Source of the DNA: a bacterium
Lineage (GTDB): Bacteria; Patescibacteriota; Gracilibacteria; JAHISY01
Assembly: GCA_021779375.1 (NCBI GenBank)
Contig: JAJYAT010000001.1
Span: 1-40,723, forward strand
DNA: 40,723 nt
Reading direction: 5' to 3'
The position numbers and the translations under genes are program-made. The notes under the pieces are model-generated. The model made no database searches, was not told the DNA's origin, and saw nothing but the letters and a program-made list of their open reading frames with translations. This document shows positions 8,141 through 17,470 of this stretch, piece by piece (within the stretch, counting starts at the first letter, position 1; each line of letters begins with the position of its first letter).

Positions 8141-9835
8141 TTACTTGATTCGCGTATTTTTCAGCGCATCGCCCGGTGCGACCATCGGGAAAACATTTTC
8201 CTCAGGCTCGATGAGATATTCGACCAAGACTGGACCGGGAGTTTTCGCTGCCTTCTGCGTGATGGCGAGTGCTTCGGAGACTTTCGTGACGCGAAAAGCT
8301 TTGATGCCGCAAGCTTCGGCGAGCTTCACGAAGTCGGGATTCATGAGTGGAGTGGACGAATAATTTTTATTGTAAAAAAGTTCCTGCCACTGGCGCACCA
8401 TACCGAGAAATCCGTTGTTGAAAACAGCTATTTTTAAAGGAATTTTATCCTGTGCGAGTGTCGTCAATTCTTGGATGTTCATCTGAATCCCGCCGTCACC
8501 CGTCAGGCACCAGACTGGAATCTTGGGCTGCGCGACCGCCGCGCCGAGCGCCGCCGGCAAGCCGTAACCCATCGAGCCGAGTCCGCCGGAGGAAAGCAGC
8601 CGTCCCGGTTTGCGGAATTGGAAGTGCATCGCCGCCCACATTTGATTTTGTCCGACGTCTGAGACGATGAAAGCATCGGGCGAAACTTTATTGATCGCGT
8701 GGACGACTTCGACGGCACGCAAGCGTTTCGGATTTTTTTTCTTTTCAATCGCGAGCAACTGCGCTTCGACCTTTTCCGCGTAAGCGCGAATCTCAGCCAA
8801 CCACGCAGCATTTTTTTGCGGCGCGATTTTTTGGTTTAATTTCACGAGCGCATCGCGCGCGTCGGCGATGACCGGCGCATCTGGGCGAATGATCTTGCCG
8901 ATTTCCGCCGGATCGATGTCGATATGAATGACTTTGGCGTGTGCCGCGAATTCACTTAATTTACCTGTGATGCGATCATCGAAACGCGCACCGACCGCAA
9001 TAATGAGATCCGCGTGCGAAATCGCGAAATTCGCCTCCGGCGAACCGTGCATCCCGAGCATGCCTAAATAATTTTTGTGACCAAACGGAATCGAAGAAAT
9101 GCCGAGCAAAGTCGCGACCACCGGCGCATCGAGCTGCGCGACGAATTTCTGCATCTCGACAGACGCACCCGCAATCAAGACACCGTGCCCGGAAATCACG
9201 ACGGGCTTGCGCGCAGCGCGAATCAGCTCAGCGGCTTTTTGGACTTGCGCGGCTTCCGCCGGTCCCCGCGGCAAATAACCCGGCAAATTAATTTTCGTTT
9301 TTTGGTAGTCGAAATCCGCGAATCCAATCTGCGCATCCTTCGTCACATCGATGTGAATCGGTCCCGGTCGGCTGTTTTTCGCCAGGTAAAATGCTTCGCG
9401 AATCGTCGGCGCGAGATCCGCCGCCCGCGTCACGAGATAATTGTGTTTCGTAATCGGTAAAGTAATCCCGGTCATGTCGGCTTCCTGGAAAGCGTCCGAG
9501 CCAACTAAATCACTCGGGACTTGTCCCGTGATAGCGACCAGCGGAATCGAATCGAGAAAAGCATTCGCGATACCGGTAATGAGATTGGTCGCACCCGGAC
9601 CGGAAGTCGCGAGACAGACGCCGACCTTGCCACTCGCACGCGCGTAACCCTCCGCCGCGAATGCCGCACCCTGCTCGTGTCGCGTCAGTACATGCCGAAT
9701 TTTTTTGGAGTAATTCGTGAGCGCATGATACAAAGGCAAAACCTGTCCGCCTGGATAGCCGAAAATCGTATCGACACCTTCGGCGATCAAACTTTCGAAG
9801 ACGATTTCGCTGCCTGTTTTTTGCACGAAAACCAT
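8141..9835 (-). CDS. ilvB: Acetolactate (acetohydroxyacid) synthase large subunit
   Basis: I choose ATG at 9835 (564 residues); an upstream TTG at 9862 would add nine residues. The enzyme condenses two pyruvates, or pyruvate and 2-oxobutyrate, in the first common step of branched-chain amino-acid synthesis. It is ThDP-dependent. Visible are the N-terminal FGYPGG, the activating Glu in HEQGAAFAAEGYARA (E54), SGPGATN, the FAD-domain GARFDDR, and the ThDP motif GDGGIQMNIQEL ending in NNGF. The ThDP-enzyme folds are complete. No regulatory subunit gene (ilvN) and no other ilv gene lies in the window. It diverges from groES across 79 bases. Confidence 0.95.
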   Translation of the reverse strand: MVFVQKTGSEIVFESLIAEGVDTIFGYPGGQVLPLYHALTNYSKKIRHVLTRHEQGAAFAAEGYARASGKVGVCLATSGPGATNLITGIANAFLDSIPLVAITGQVPSDLVGSDAFQEADMTGITLPITKHNYLVTRAADLAPTIREAFYLAKNSRPGPIHIDVTKDAQIGFADFDYQKTKINLPGYLPRGPAEAAQVQKAAELIRAARKPVVISGHGVLIAGASVEMQKFVAQLDAPVVATLLGISSIPFGHKNYLGMLGMHGSPEANFAISHADLIIAVGARFDDRITGKLSEFAAHAKVIHIDIDPAEIGKIIRPDAPVIADARDALVKLNQKIAPQKNAAWLAEIRAYAEKVEAQLLAIEKKKNPKRLRAVEVVHAINKVSPDAFIVSDVGQNQMWAAMHFQFRKPGRLLSSGGLGSMGYGLPAALGAAVAQPKIPVWCLTGDGGIQMNIQELTTLAQDKIPLKIAVFNNGFLGMVRQWQELFYNKNYSSTPLMNPDFVKLAEACGIKAFRVTKVSEALAITQKAAKTPGPVLVEYLIEPEENVFPMVAPGDALKNTRIK

Positions 9836-9852
9836 TCTAACGGCTAGAAATC

Positions 9853-9881
9853 TTGACTTCAAGCCATTTGGAAATTAAACT
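9853..9881 (+). promoter_or_regulatory. Sigma70-type promoter of the groES-groEL operon
   Basis: TTGACT at 9853-9858 and TAAACT at 9876-9881 are separated by 17 bases, 33 bases upstream of the groES ATG. No CIRCE inverted repeat (TTAGCACTC...GAGTGCTAA) is visible, so HrcA control is not indicated by this sequence. Confidence 0.5.
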
Positions 9882-9914
9882 TCGAATCTGCGAAATCATT
9901 TAACTCTTTTGAAA

Positions 9915-10208
9915 ATGTCCAAAATCCAACCAGTCAACGACTACATTTTGATTGAGCCCGAAAAGGCCAAAGAAAAAACTGCCAGCGGGATTTTCATCCC
10001 CGACACTGCGGACAAAGAAAAACCGCAACAGGCGAAAGTCATCGCCGTCGGTCCGGGCAAAATGGGGAAAAATGGCGAGCGCAAACCGCTCTCGGTCAAA
10101 GTTGGCGAGACGATTCTGTATTCGAAATACGGCCCGACCGAGGTCAAGCTCGGCACTGATGAATATTTTTTCATTCAAGATTCGGACGTGATTGCGATTT
10201 TGAAATAA
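9915..10208 (+). CDS. groES: GroES co-chaperonin
   Basis: I choose ATG 9915 (97 residues) over the TTG six bases earlier. GroES caps the GroEL ring and encloses the folding substrate. The chain begins with IQPVNDYILIEP, has the mobile loop KTASGIFIPDTADKEKPQQAKVIAVGPG, then VKVGETILYSKYGPTEVKLGTDEYFFIQDSDVIAIL, all in the normal order. In front is a plausible TTGACT/TAAACT promoter. The operon is unusual in holding an extra small gene between groES and groEL. Confidence 0.96.
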   Translation: MSKIQPVNDYILIEPEKAKEKTASGIFIPDTADKEKPQQAKVIAVGPGKMGKNGERKPLSVKVGETILYSKYGPTEVKLGTDEYFFIQDSDVIAILK

Positions 10209-10213
10209 TTTCT

Positions 10214-10495
10214 ATGGAAGCCCTTCCAGTTATCGAAAAAATTATTAGGAGCGTCGCTCCGGAAGTCAAAATCACGAGAGCAGCTATTGAAGCAATGTTT
10301 CGGCAATCAATGCAAGAAAGTGGGGATGATTTAGGTCAAGCATTAGTAAAATTAGCGGCTAAATTGACTGACGAAATCGCCCCAGAAAAATCGGGAAACC
10401 ACGAACAAAGGAAAAAAATCGGAATCGCTTTGTTTGAAGGAATTAGCAAAGAAGTTGACTGCAAAATAATGCAAGCTGTGGTCGAATATAATTAG
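10214..10495 (+). CDS. Small protein between groES and groEL, possibly histone-fold
   Basis: The protein is 93 residues, starting 5 bases after groES and ending 51 bases before groEL, so it is cotranscribed with the chaperonin. It is helical and charged. Residues about 4-48 line up with archaeal histones: LPVIEKIIRSVAP (helix 1, cf. PIAPIGRIIKNAG), EVKIT (loop 1, cf. ERVSDD), then a long helix with AIEAMFRQSMQESGDDLGQA and LVKLAA (cf. ALAKVLEEMGEEIASEAVKLA). The C-terminus, with RKKI and KEVDCKIMQAVVEYN, could supply the last loop and helix after an insertion of about 25 residues. This is by-eye similarity only. Alternatively it is an unrelated helical orphan. Coding is supported by frame, operon position and lack of overlap. 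Confidence 0.6.
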   Translation: MEALPVIEKIIRSVAPEVKITRAAIEAMFRQSMQESGDDLGQALVKLAAKLTDEIAPEKSGNHEQRKKIGIALFEGISKEVDCKIMQAVVEYN

Positions 10496-10531
10496 AAAAT
10501 TCTTAACCATCTCCAACTTAATCCTTACTAA

Positions 10532-12190
<1,659 letters not shown>

Positions 12191-12210
12191 TTCGCCGAAA
12201 ATTTAGAATT

Positions 12211-12242
12211 AAAAAAAGCTTCGAGAAATCGGGGCTTTTTTA
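12211..12242. terminator. Bidirectional rho-independent terminator between groEL and the pilin-like gene
   Basis: The stem AAAAAAGCTTCGA pairs with TCGGGGCTTTTTT around a GAAA loop, with two G-T pairs. Flanking A and T runs give a U tract in both directions, so it can end groEL rightward and the convergent gene leftward. Confidence 0.85.
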
Positions 12243-12265
12243 GTTTTTAGATTTGCTCATCTCAA

Positions 12266-13072
12266 TCAACAACCATTCTTGGCGAAATAATTTGCGATTG
12301 CCGTCTGTGTACACTGACCGTAGAGTCCGTCAATCTTCGAACAATTCGCCGGCAGCGGCGTCTCTGGATGACCCGAGACGTAGTAATAAGCGCTCACTTT
12401 GGACTGAATGCCGATGACTTTGCACGGAGAAACTCCAAGCTTGTCGCAAATTGATTTCAGGACTATCTCAGGCTCCTTGCAACTGCTCGAGCCAGTCGAA
12501 TACTGTGTGCCCGTAATTTCACCTACGAAACAAGCTGCTGGAACCGAGGGCGGCGGAGTAATCGAACATGGTGGTGTCGGCGGGTTCACAATCGGCGGGA
12601 TAATCGTACCTAGCCCGTCACCTTCCCCCTCTGCCCCAGTAGTCCCCGTATCGTCCACAGCCGCAATTTCATAAACTTTCTTCGTAATATTTTTGACGAG
12701 CAAAAGCGAAAGAATGATGACAATGAGTCCGACGAGCGTCCAGGTTATCTGTTTCTTGGCTACGCCGATGGCGTCTTGATTGCCGTGTGCGACGGTGAAA
12801 CGCAAAGCCACGACGATAAGCATCACGACCGCAACAATCGCTGCGAAATTGAGCAAGCCACCGACCAATTTCAAAATGAAATCTTGGGTGCCCGTGATCG
12901 AATAAGCTCCGGGACCGTCACCATTGGCAGCACAACCCGCCGCACCTTCCGGACAGGTGACGACTAGGCCGATCTCGCTCGCCGATTCCAAAAGCCCAAC
13001 TCCGCCAGCCGCTAGAGTCGGCTGGATCGAGAGCGAAAGCAAGAGCGTAGCGAGAAGAAAAATTCTGCGCAA
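12266..13072 (-). CDS. Exported pilin-like (VirB2/TrbC-type) protein with Cys-rich C-terminal extension
   Basis: The protein is 268 residues and starts at TTG 13072, chosen because a clean signal peptide follows (about 1-21, ending QPTLA). Two membrane segments lie at about 65-90 and 108-127, separated by a short polar loop. That layout is common in the small pilin-like proteins of CPR bacteria and in VirB2/TrbC. After an acidic linker and a proline-rich stretch comes a C-terminal region of about 100 residues with eight cysteines, which suggests disulphides outside the cell. It is the last gene of a leftward group of exported proteins. The pilin assignment is by topology; the C-terminal region is not recognised. 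Confidence 0.65.
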   Translation of the reverse strand: MRRIFLLATLLLSLSIQPTLAAGGVGLLESASEIGLVVTCPEGAAGCAANGDGPGAYSITGTQDFILKLVGGLLNFAAIVAVVMLIVVALRFTVAHGNQDAIGVAKKQITWTLVGLIVIILSLLLVKNITKKVYEIAAVDDTGTTGAEGEGDGLGTIIPPIVNPPTPPCSITPPPSVPAACFVGEITGTQYSTGSSSCKEPEIVLKSICDKLGVSPCKVIGIQSKVSAYYYVSGHPETPLPANCSKIDGLYGQCTQTAIANYFAKNGC

Positions 13073-13093
13073 AATTGATTTTTATTTCCCGCC

Positions 13094-13099
13094 ATTTTA
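13094..13099 (-). promoter_or_regulatory. Extended -10 (TGCTAAAAT) for the pilin-like gene
   Basis: On the minus strand TGCTAAAAT lies 21 bases before the TTG start at 13072. Confidence 0.45.
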
Positions 13100-13118
13100 G
13101 CATTAAACACTGGGAAAA

Positions 13119-14438
13119 TCAACGCGGCTGCTTCTTGTGTTGGACGGTTTTCCAGAAGATGTAGAGGAAAATCAGCAGCAGTAAAATCATCAGCCAGAGC
13201 AAAATTTGCTCAAGCAGCGGTGAATTCTCGACTACGACGAGCGCAGTTTTCACACGGCTCTCACCCACATTGTCGGTGACTTTCAGTTTCACGGTGTACT
13301 CGCCGACTTTTTGGTAAATGTGCGTCGCCTTAGCTGTGTCGACAATCGTGCCGTCACCGAAATCCCAAGAATAGGCAGTGATTTGACCGTCAGGATCCGT
13401 CGAGGTCGAGGCGTCGAAAGTGACTTCTTCTCCAATAATCACAGTGCGATCGCCTTCAGCGACGACCACCGGTCCTTGATTCGCGTCATTGGTGTCGGCG
13501 TTGTCGCCGAGTCCATCATGGTCACTGTCGAGCCATTCGTTTGGGTCATTGGGAAAAGCGTCTTCAGTGTCGGGATGTCCGTCATTATCGTCATCGCTAT
13601 CGACACTATCATCCACTCCGTCTTTGTCAGCGTCCGAGCAGATTTTGGAGTCTTTTGGATTCGGATCGGAATTGTCGCCGCAACCGTCACCGTCCGTATC
13701 GACACACTCCGTACTCATGAGCGGAAACTTGTCGAGTAAATCATTGCATTGCTCGACGCCATCACCGTCCGTGTCGGGATTGAGCGGATCCGTACCGAGA
13801 GTCAATTCAGCCGCGTCGGGCAATCCGTCATTGTCGTCGTCCGTGTCAGCATTGTTGCCAATCCCATCTTTGTCCGTGTCCTCCCATTCCGTCGGATCAA
13901 GCGGAAAAACATCTTTCGCGTCATTCACGCCATCGCCGTCCGTGTCGTATTTTTTCGGATTCGTACCAGTCGAGTTTTCGGTATCGTCATTTGAGCCGTC
14001 ATTGTCGTCGTCGACATCGACCGCATCGCCAGTGCCATCGCCGTCCGTATCCGAATCGACAAAAAATGTTTTCTCGACATAGTTATTCGAGCTATTGTCC
14101 GTCGCTGGATCAGCGGGGAAAATTTGCGCCGCGATTTTGTGTGTTCCGGCAATCGCCGTCCAATTGACGAAAACCTCATCCGGTACGCTCCCTGCCTTCA
14201 CGCTCACCGGTTGGTCAGTCGCGATTTGCTCACCGTCAACGAAAAATTTGACTGTCCCAATCAAATCAACAGTGCCGGAATTATTAACCGTCGTATAAAT
14301 CTTAACGACATTACCGTTAATTACTCCTGCCGCCGGCTTAATCGTCAGCTCATCGCTCGTGACCGAGAGATCAGCGAAAGCCGGACTCGCCAAAATGAGG
14401 AAAGCGGCAAGGCTGGTAAGAGTGCGAAAAATTTTCAT
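13119..14438 (-). CDS. Surface protein with thrombospondin type 3 repeats and PKD domain
   Basis: The protein is 439 residues. A signal peptide (1-22, ending SPAFA) is followed by a CARDB-like beta-sandwich (about 28-125, with NNSGTVDLIGTVKFFVDG). Next are calcium-binding TSP3 repeats (about 128-320) of the type DTDGDGVxDxxD, including blocks ending in FPLDPTEW and FPNDPNEW. A PKD domain follows (about 325-408, with AYSWDFGDGT and YTVKLKVTDN), then a membrane helix (about 412-431) and a short basic tail. It is thus anchored by the C-terminus and displayed outside, probably as a calcium-stiffened adhesive or structural protein. It sits between the DUF4012 and pilin-like genes on the same strand. 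Confidence 0.85.
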   Translation of the reverse strand: MKIFRTLTSLAAFLILASPAFADLSVTSDELTIKPAAGVINGNVVKIYTTVNNSGTVDLIGTVKFFVDGEQIATDQPVSVKAGSVPDEVFVNWTAIAGTHKIAAQIFPADPATDNSSNNYVEKTFFVDSDTDGDGTGDAVDVDDDNDGSNDDTENSTGTNPKKYDTDGDGVNDAKDVFPLDPTEWEDTDKDGIGNNADTDDDNDGLPDAAELTLGTDPLNPDTDGDGVEQCNDLLDKFPLMSTECVDTDGDGCGDNSDPNPKDSKICSDADKDGVDDSVDSDDDNDGHPDTEDAFPNDPNEWLDSDHDGLGDNADTNDANQGPVVVAEGDRTVIIGEEVTFDASTSTDPDGQITAYSWDFGDGTIVDTAKATHIYQKVGEYTVKLKVTDNVGESRVKTALVVVENSPLLEQILLWLMILLLLIFLYIFWKTVQHKKQPR

Positions 14439-14462
14439 TTGAATTTTTTAATTGTTAGCTGG

Positions 14463-14468
14463 ATTTTA
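14463..14468 (-). promoter_or_regulatory. Extended -10 (TTTGCTAAAAT) for the TSP3/PKD gene
   Basis: On the minus strand TGCTAAAAT is placed 24 bases before ATG 14438, in the short gap after the DUF4012 gene. Confidence 0.45.
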
Positions 14469-14474
14469 GCAAAT

Positions 14475-16184
14475 TTAGAGCTTGTGCTCGGGGTCACAGT
14501 TTTTCCCAGCCGCATCGATCCACTGCACGATTGTCACCTTTTGATCGTGCAAAACATTGCCGTGTAAATCGGCGACTCCGTCAAAATTCAAACCAAACCA
14601 TTCGCGACATTCCGACGTCACACCCGAAATTTTGAGCTCGATGTCCTGCGGTGAGATGAAGCTAATTTTTTTAATCTGAATTTGGTCGGTGTTTTTATTG
14701 CGAAAATTGAGATCGCTAAGTGCGAAAGTTGCACTCGCGACGGAATCCGGGTCGAGCGGTTCATTGAAACGGAGGTCGATGGTCTGGAGATTTTTCCCGA
14801 CAAATTCCTGCCACGCGAGCCGCGGTGGATGTGTGTCGGGCAGAATTTTGAGCGCGAGAGTTTGGTCGGCGGCGAGCTCAGTCTCGAAGATCGCGAGATT
14901 TTCTCGCGCGTCAAAATCGTGCGATGCGAGCAAAAATCCCGGCGGCAGTTTGACCGTGACGCGAAAATGATCCGCTGCGGAACCGGGCTGTTTGACGAGC
15001 TGTAAATTGTAAATTCCATTGGCGACGACACTCGGCGGCAGCTCGTAGGCAAGATTGATCTCGCGCGACTCGCCCGGATTCATTTCGACGATTTTGGTGA
15101 AAACATGACGCGCGCCGTCGTCGAAAATCTGGTCGAGTGTGCCGGAGATTTTCTGTGAACCAAGCGGCGTGAAAATGCGCCAGAGACTTTTGTAATAGCC
15201 GGAAATCGGCTCGGCGGCATCACCGCGGTGTGCGAGCTCGATCTTGAGATTCGCGGTCGCGACCAAACCTTTTTCCGCATCTTCGGTGAAGGTGACATCG
15301 TAAAAAATATCTCGGACGAGGTAGCGGCTTGATTTCATCCCGCCGAAATTACCTTCGTTGACCGCGAGCAAATCGGAATTTTCCGCAGCCGGTAGCACGC
15401 CACCCCAATTCTTTGCTTCGACAACTTTTTGAATCTTGGGATCGCGGAAATAAAAAAGTAAGTGCTTACTTTTCAAGCTTTCGAGCAAACTCGCGATCGC
15501 GATGTGCGGATGGAAAATGGATTTTTTAATCAGGTTTTTGGCGACATCCGCGAGGAAATTTTTACGATTCTGCAAATCATCCGGATTGTGCAGATCGACA
15601 TCTTGAATCTGATTTTCGAGTGCCGCGAAAAGTCCCGCTTCGCCGCCAATCTCCGGCGCCAGCTTTTTGGCGAGGTTTTGAAAAGCCGTGAAATCAATCG
15701 CAATCACGCCGTCGAAATCAGCGTCCGGATAACCCAATTTATAAAGCCGGATTAATTCTTTGGCGGCAGTCGGAAAATCGGGGTCGAGATTACCGTCGCG
15801 AAAACCGTGCCCCGGATAAAAATCGCCGGCGAGCAGCTCAGTGACCAGCGGATCCGGCGGCGTAGAATTTTTTTGAATTAATTTGTCATCGTAAACATTG
15901 CCAAATTCGAAGAACGGAATCCCCGCACGAAACTTGAGCGTCGCGAATGAAGTGATAAATCCGCCCGATGGTCGCCGCTCGGCGTCATTTTGGAAAACGA
16001 TGAGATAATTTTTCGCGAGCGGAAAACCCGTAATCCTCAGCATCCCGAGCTGACCCAGCTCGCCCGCTGCGATACGGATCGCCAGGAAAACAACTGCCAA
16101 AATCGCGACAGCCGTAACCGCAACGAAACCCCAAACTCGCTTCTTGGGACGGCGAATCTTGGCGAGAATTTGCTGGAAAAACAT
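14475..16184 (-). CDS. DUF4012-domain membrane-anchored extracellular protein
   Basis: The protein is 569 residues. A basic N-terminus (RRPKKR) precedes one membrane helix (about 17-40); the rest should lie outside the cell. The DUF4012 hallmark is clear: NYLIVFQNDAERRPSGGFITSFA, where family members have YLVLFQNNAELRPTGGFIGSYG (residues about 60-80), followed by the conserved PDFPTAAK and DGVIAIDFTAFQNLAK. DUF4012 is widespread in CPR and Gram-positive bacteria, often near surface glycan genes; its function is unknown. Length and domain order are normal. Upstream on the minus strand are TAAAAT and a GGGGAA close to the ATG. Confidence 0.85.
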   Translation of the reverse strand: MFFQQILAKIRRPKKRVWGFVAVTAVAILAVVFLAIRIAAGELGQLGMLRITGFPLAKNYLIVFQNDAERRPSGGFITSFATLKFRAGIPFFEFGNVYDDKLIQKNSTPPDPLVTELLAGDFYPGHGFRDGNLDPDFPTAAKELIRLYKLGYPDADFDGVIAIDFTAFQNLAKKLAPEIGGEAGLFAALENQIQDVDLHNPDDLQNRKNFLADVAKNLIKKSIFHPHIAIASLLESLKSKHLLFYFRDPKIQKVVEAKNWGGVLPAAENSDLLAVNEGNFGGMKSSRYLVRDIFYDVTFTEDAEKGLVATANLKIELAHRGDAAEPISGYYKSLWRIFTPLGSQKISGTLDQIFDDGARHVFTKIVEMNPGESREINLAYELPPSVVANGIYNLQLVKQPGSAADHFRVTVKLPPGFLLASHDFDARENLAIFETELAADQTLALKILPDTHPPRLAWQEFVGKNLQTIDLRFNEPLDPDSVASATFALSDLNFRNKNTDQIQIKKISFISPQDIELKISGVTSECREWFGLNFDGVADLHGNVLHDQKVTIVQWIDAAGKNCDPEHKL

Positions 16185-16231
16185 TTCCCCAAAATTTTAT
16201 CACGCCACCGTTTTGTCATCCTCGCTCCCAC

Positions 16232-16263
16232 TTTGTCCTCCCCGCGAAAGCGGGGATCCAAAA
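16232..16263. repeat. REP-like palindrome, copy 1 (TTTGTC...CCCCGC/GCGGGG...ATCCAAA)
   Basis: The hairpin CCCCGC-GAAA-GCGGGG is flanked by TTTGTC on the left and ATCCAAA on the right. A degraded half copy precedes it (GTCATCCTCGCTCCCA, 16215-16230). Confidence 0.75.
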
Positions 16264-16342
16264 AAATACTAATTTGGATGGGAATCCAGAAACACGCAAA
16301 CAGCCTTAGAACAATCCTCCGAACCCACTGACCCATGACCAG

Positions 16343-16374
16343 TTTGTCATTCCCGCGCAGGCGGGAATCCAAAA
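16343..16374. repeat. REP-like palindrome, copy 2
   Basis: TTTGTCATTCCCGC, a short loop, GCGGGAATCCAAA: same frame and orientation as the copy at 16232, about 110 bases away. Between them is a half copy TGGATGGGAATCCAG. Confidence 0.75.
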
Positions 16375-16386
16375 TAAAAAATGCGC

Positions 16387-16392
16387 TAAAAT
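16387..16392 (+). promoter_or_regulatory. -10 box (GCTAAAAT) for ridA
   Basis: TAAAAT is 19 bases before ATG 16412, giving a short A/T-rich leader without a Shine-Dalgarno. Confidence 0.4.
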
Positions 16393-16411
16393 TTCCTAGA
16401 ACTTTTTCAAA

Positions 16412-16783
16412 ATGAAAATCATCCAAACAGCAAACTCCGCCCCAGCCATCGGACCCTACTCGCAAGCGATCGTCGCGGGCAATTTAATTTTCACGAGCGG
16501 ACAAATCGCACTCACGCCCGCCGGAGAATTTTTGGACGGCACGATTGAAGAACAAGCGCGCCAAGCGCTGAAAAATTTGGGCGCGGTTCTGCAGGCGGCG
16601 AATTCGGATTTTTCTAAAGTTGTGAAAACAACTATTTTTCTAGCGGAAATGGACGACTTCGCCAAAGTGAACGCGATTTACGCCGAATTTTTTGGCGACG
16701 CGAAACCGGCGCGTTCGACCGTCGCCGCCGCGAAATTGCCGAAAAACGCGAAGATTGAGATTGAAGCCATCGCGGAAATTTAA
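16412..16783 (+). CDS. ridA: RidA-family enamine/imine deaminase
   Basis: The 123-residue protein is full length. RidA trimers hydrolyse reactive 2-aminoacrylate and related enamines that leak from PLP enzymes such as threonine dehydratase. Seen are the N-terminal APAIGPYSQAIVAGNLIFTSGQI landmark, the central QARQALKNLGAVL helix, and the substrate-binding Arg in PARSTV (R101), followed by LPKNAKIEIEAIA. It stands alone between palindromic repeats on both sides. In a genome with ilvB and thrC it probably protects against by-products of amino-acid metabolism; that link is inference. Confidence 0.93.
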   Translation: MKIIQTANSAPAIGPYSQAIVAGNLIFTSGQIALTPAGEFLDGTIEEQARQALKNLGAVLQAANSDFSKVVKTTIFLAEMDDFAKVNAIYAEFFGDAKPARSTVAAAKLPKNAKIEIEAIAEI

Positions 16784-16817
16784 AAAATCCGCCGTGGCTA
16801 AATCAGATTTTTTATTT

Positions 16818-16845
16818 GTAGGGAACGCACATGTGCGTTCCCTAC
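16818..16845. repeat. Perfect 28-base palindrome
   Basis: GTAGGGAACGCACA and its exact reverse complement TGTGCGTTCCCTAC abut without a spacer. The unit lies in the ridA-M23 peptidase gap. It differs in sequence from the CCCCGC repeats and could serve as a terminator-like hairpin, a repeat unit or a binding site; there is no long T tract after it. Confidence 0.85.
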
Positions 16846-16927
16846 CAGCTAACTGAAAAATTGGAGCCGAACCCCGAACTAATTGATTTTAACTGAAGGA
16901 AATGTTAAAATACCGTGAAAAATAAAT

Positions 16928-17470
16928 ATGAAAATTCTTTCCCCTCTCGAAAATTCCGCCCGATTTTATTTGAACTGGATTCAAGTCCGTCCGAAAATCA
17001 CCCAAAACTTCGGTGCTGAGTTTAAGAAAAACGGCAAAGATTTTTACCACTCACTCGGATTACGAGGTCACAATGGTCTCGATTTTTCAGCGAAAATCGG
17101 CACACCGATCTTCGCTCCGCTCGGCGGCACTGTGAAAATCGGTGACGACGGCGTGAAGGGTTACGGCAAATTTGTGAAAATTCGCAGCGCAACACACAAG
17201 ATGGAAATCATCGTCGCACACCTGAGCGAAATCGCAGTCGAAAATAATTCGGAAGTCGCCGCAGGCGACCGACTCGGCGCGACCGGCAATTCTGGCGCTT
17301 CGACCGGACCGCACCTGCACCTCGGCTTGCGTTTCTTGCTGGAAAAAAATGAGCCGGTTTTCGGCTGGACCGTGCAGAATTATGAAAATGGTTTCTTGGG
17401 CTACGTCGACCCGCTGGAATTTCTAGTGACTTGGAAAGGCGACTTCACGAAATGCTCACTCGCTGATTAA
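16928..17470 (+). CDS. M23-family (LytM-like) peptidase
   Basis: The protein is 180 residues. The M23 zinc site is complete: HNGLD (H48, D52), H98 in VAHLS, and the HLH motif at H129 and H131 in GPHLHLG. Such enzymes cut glycine-containing or peptide cross-links of peptidoglycan. No signal peptide or membrane segment is visible at the chosen ATG, which is unusual for a wall hydrolase; export by another route or an intracellular role is possible. A TAAAAT lies at 16906-16911. The stop codon interlocks with that of the convergent methylase gene. Confidence 0.88.
   Translation: MKILSPLENSARFYLNWIQVRPKITQNFGAEFKKNGKDFYHSLGLRGHNGLDFSAKIGTPIFAPLGGTVKIGDDGVKGYGKFVKIRSATHKMEIIVAHLSEIAVENNSEVAAGDRLGATGNSGASTGPHLHLGLRFLLEKNEPVFGWTVQNYENGFLGYVDPLEFLVTWKGDFTKCSLAD

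Noticed and set aside
9836-9914. CIRCE operator before groES
   Set aside because: No TTAGCACTC/GAGTGCTAA inverted repeat is present.
13489-14082. Ser-rich frame opposite the TSP3 repeats
   Set aside because: Antisense shadow of the Asp-rich repeats.
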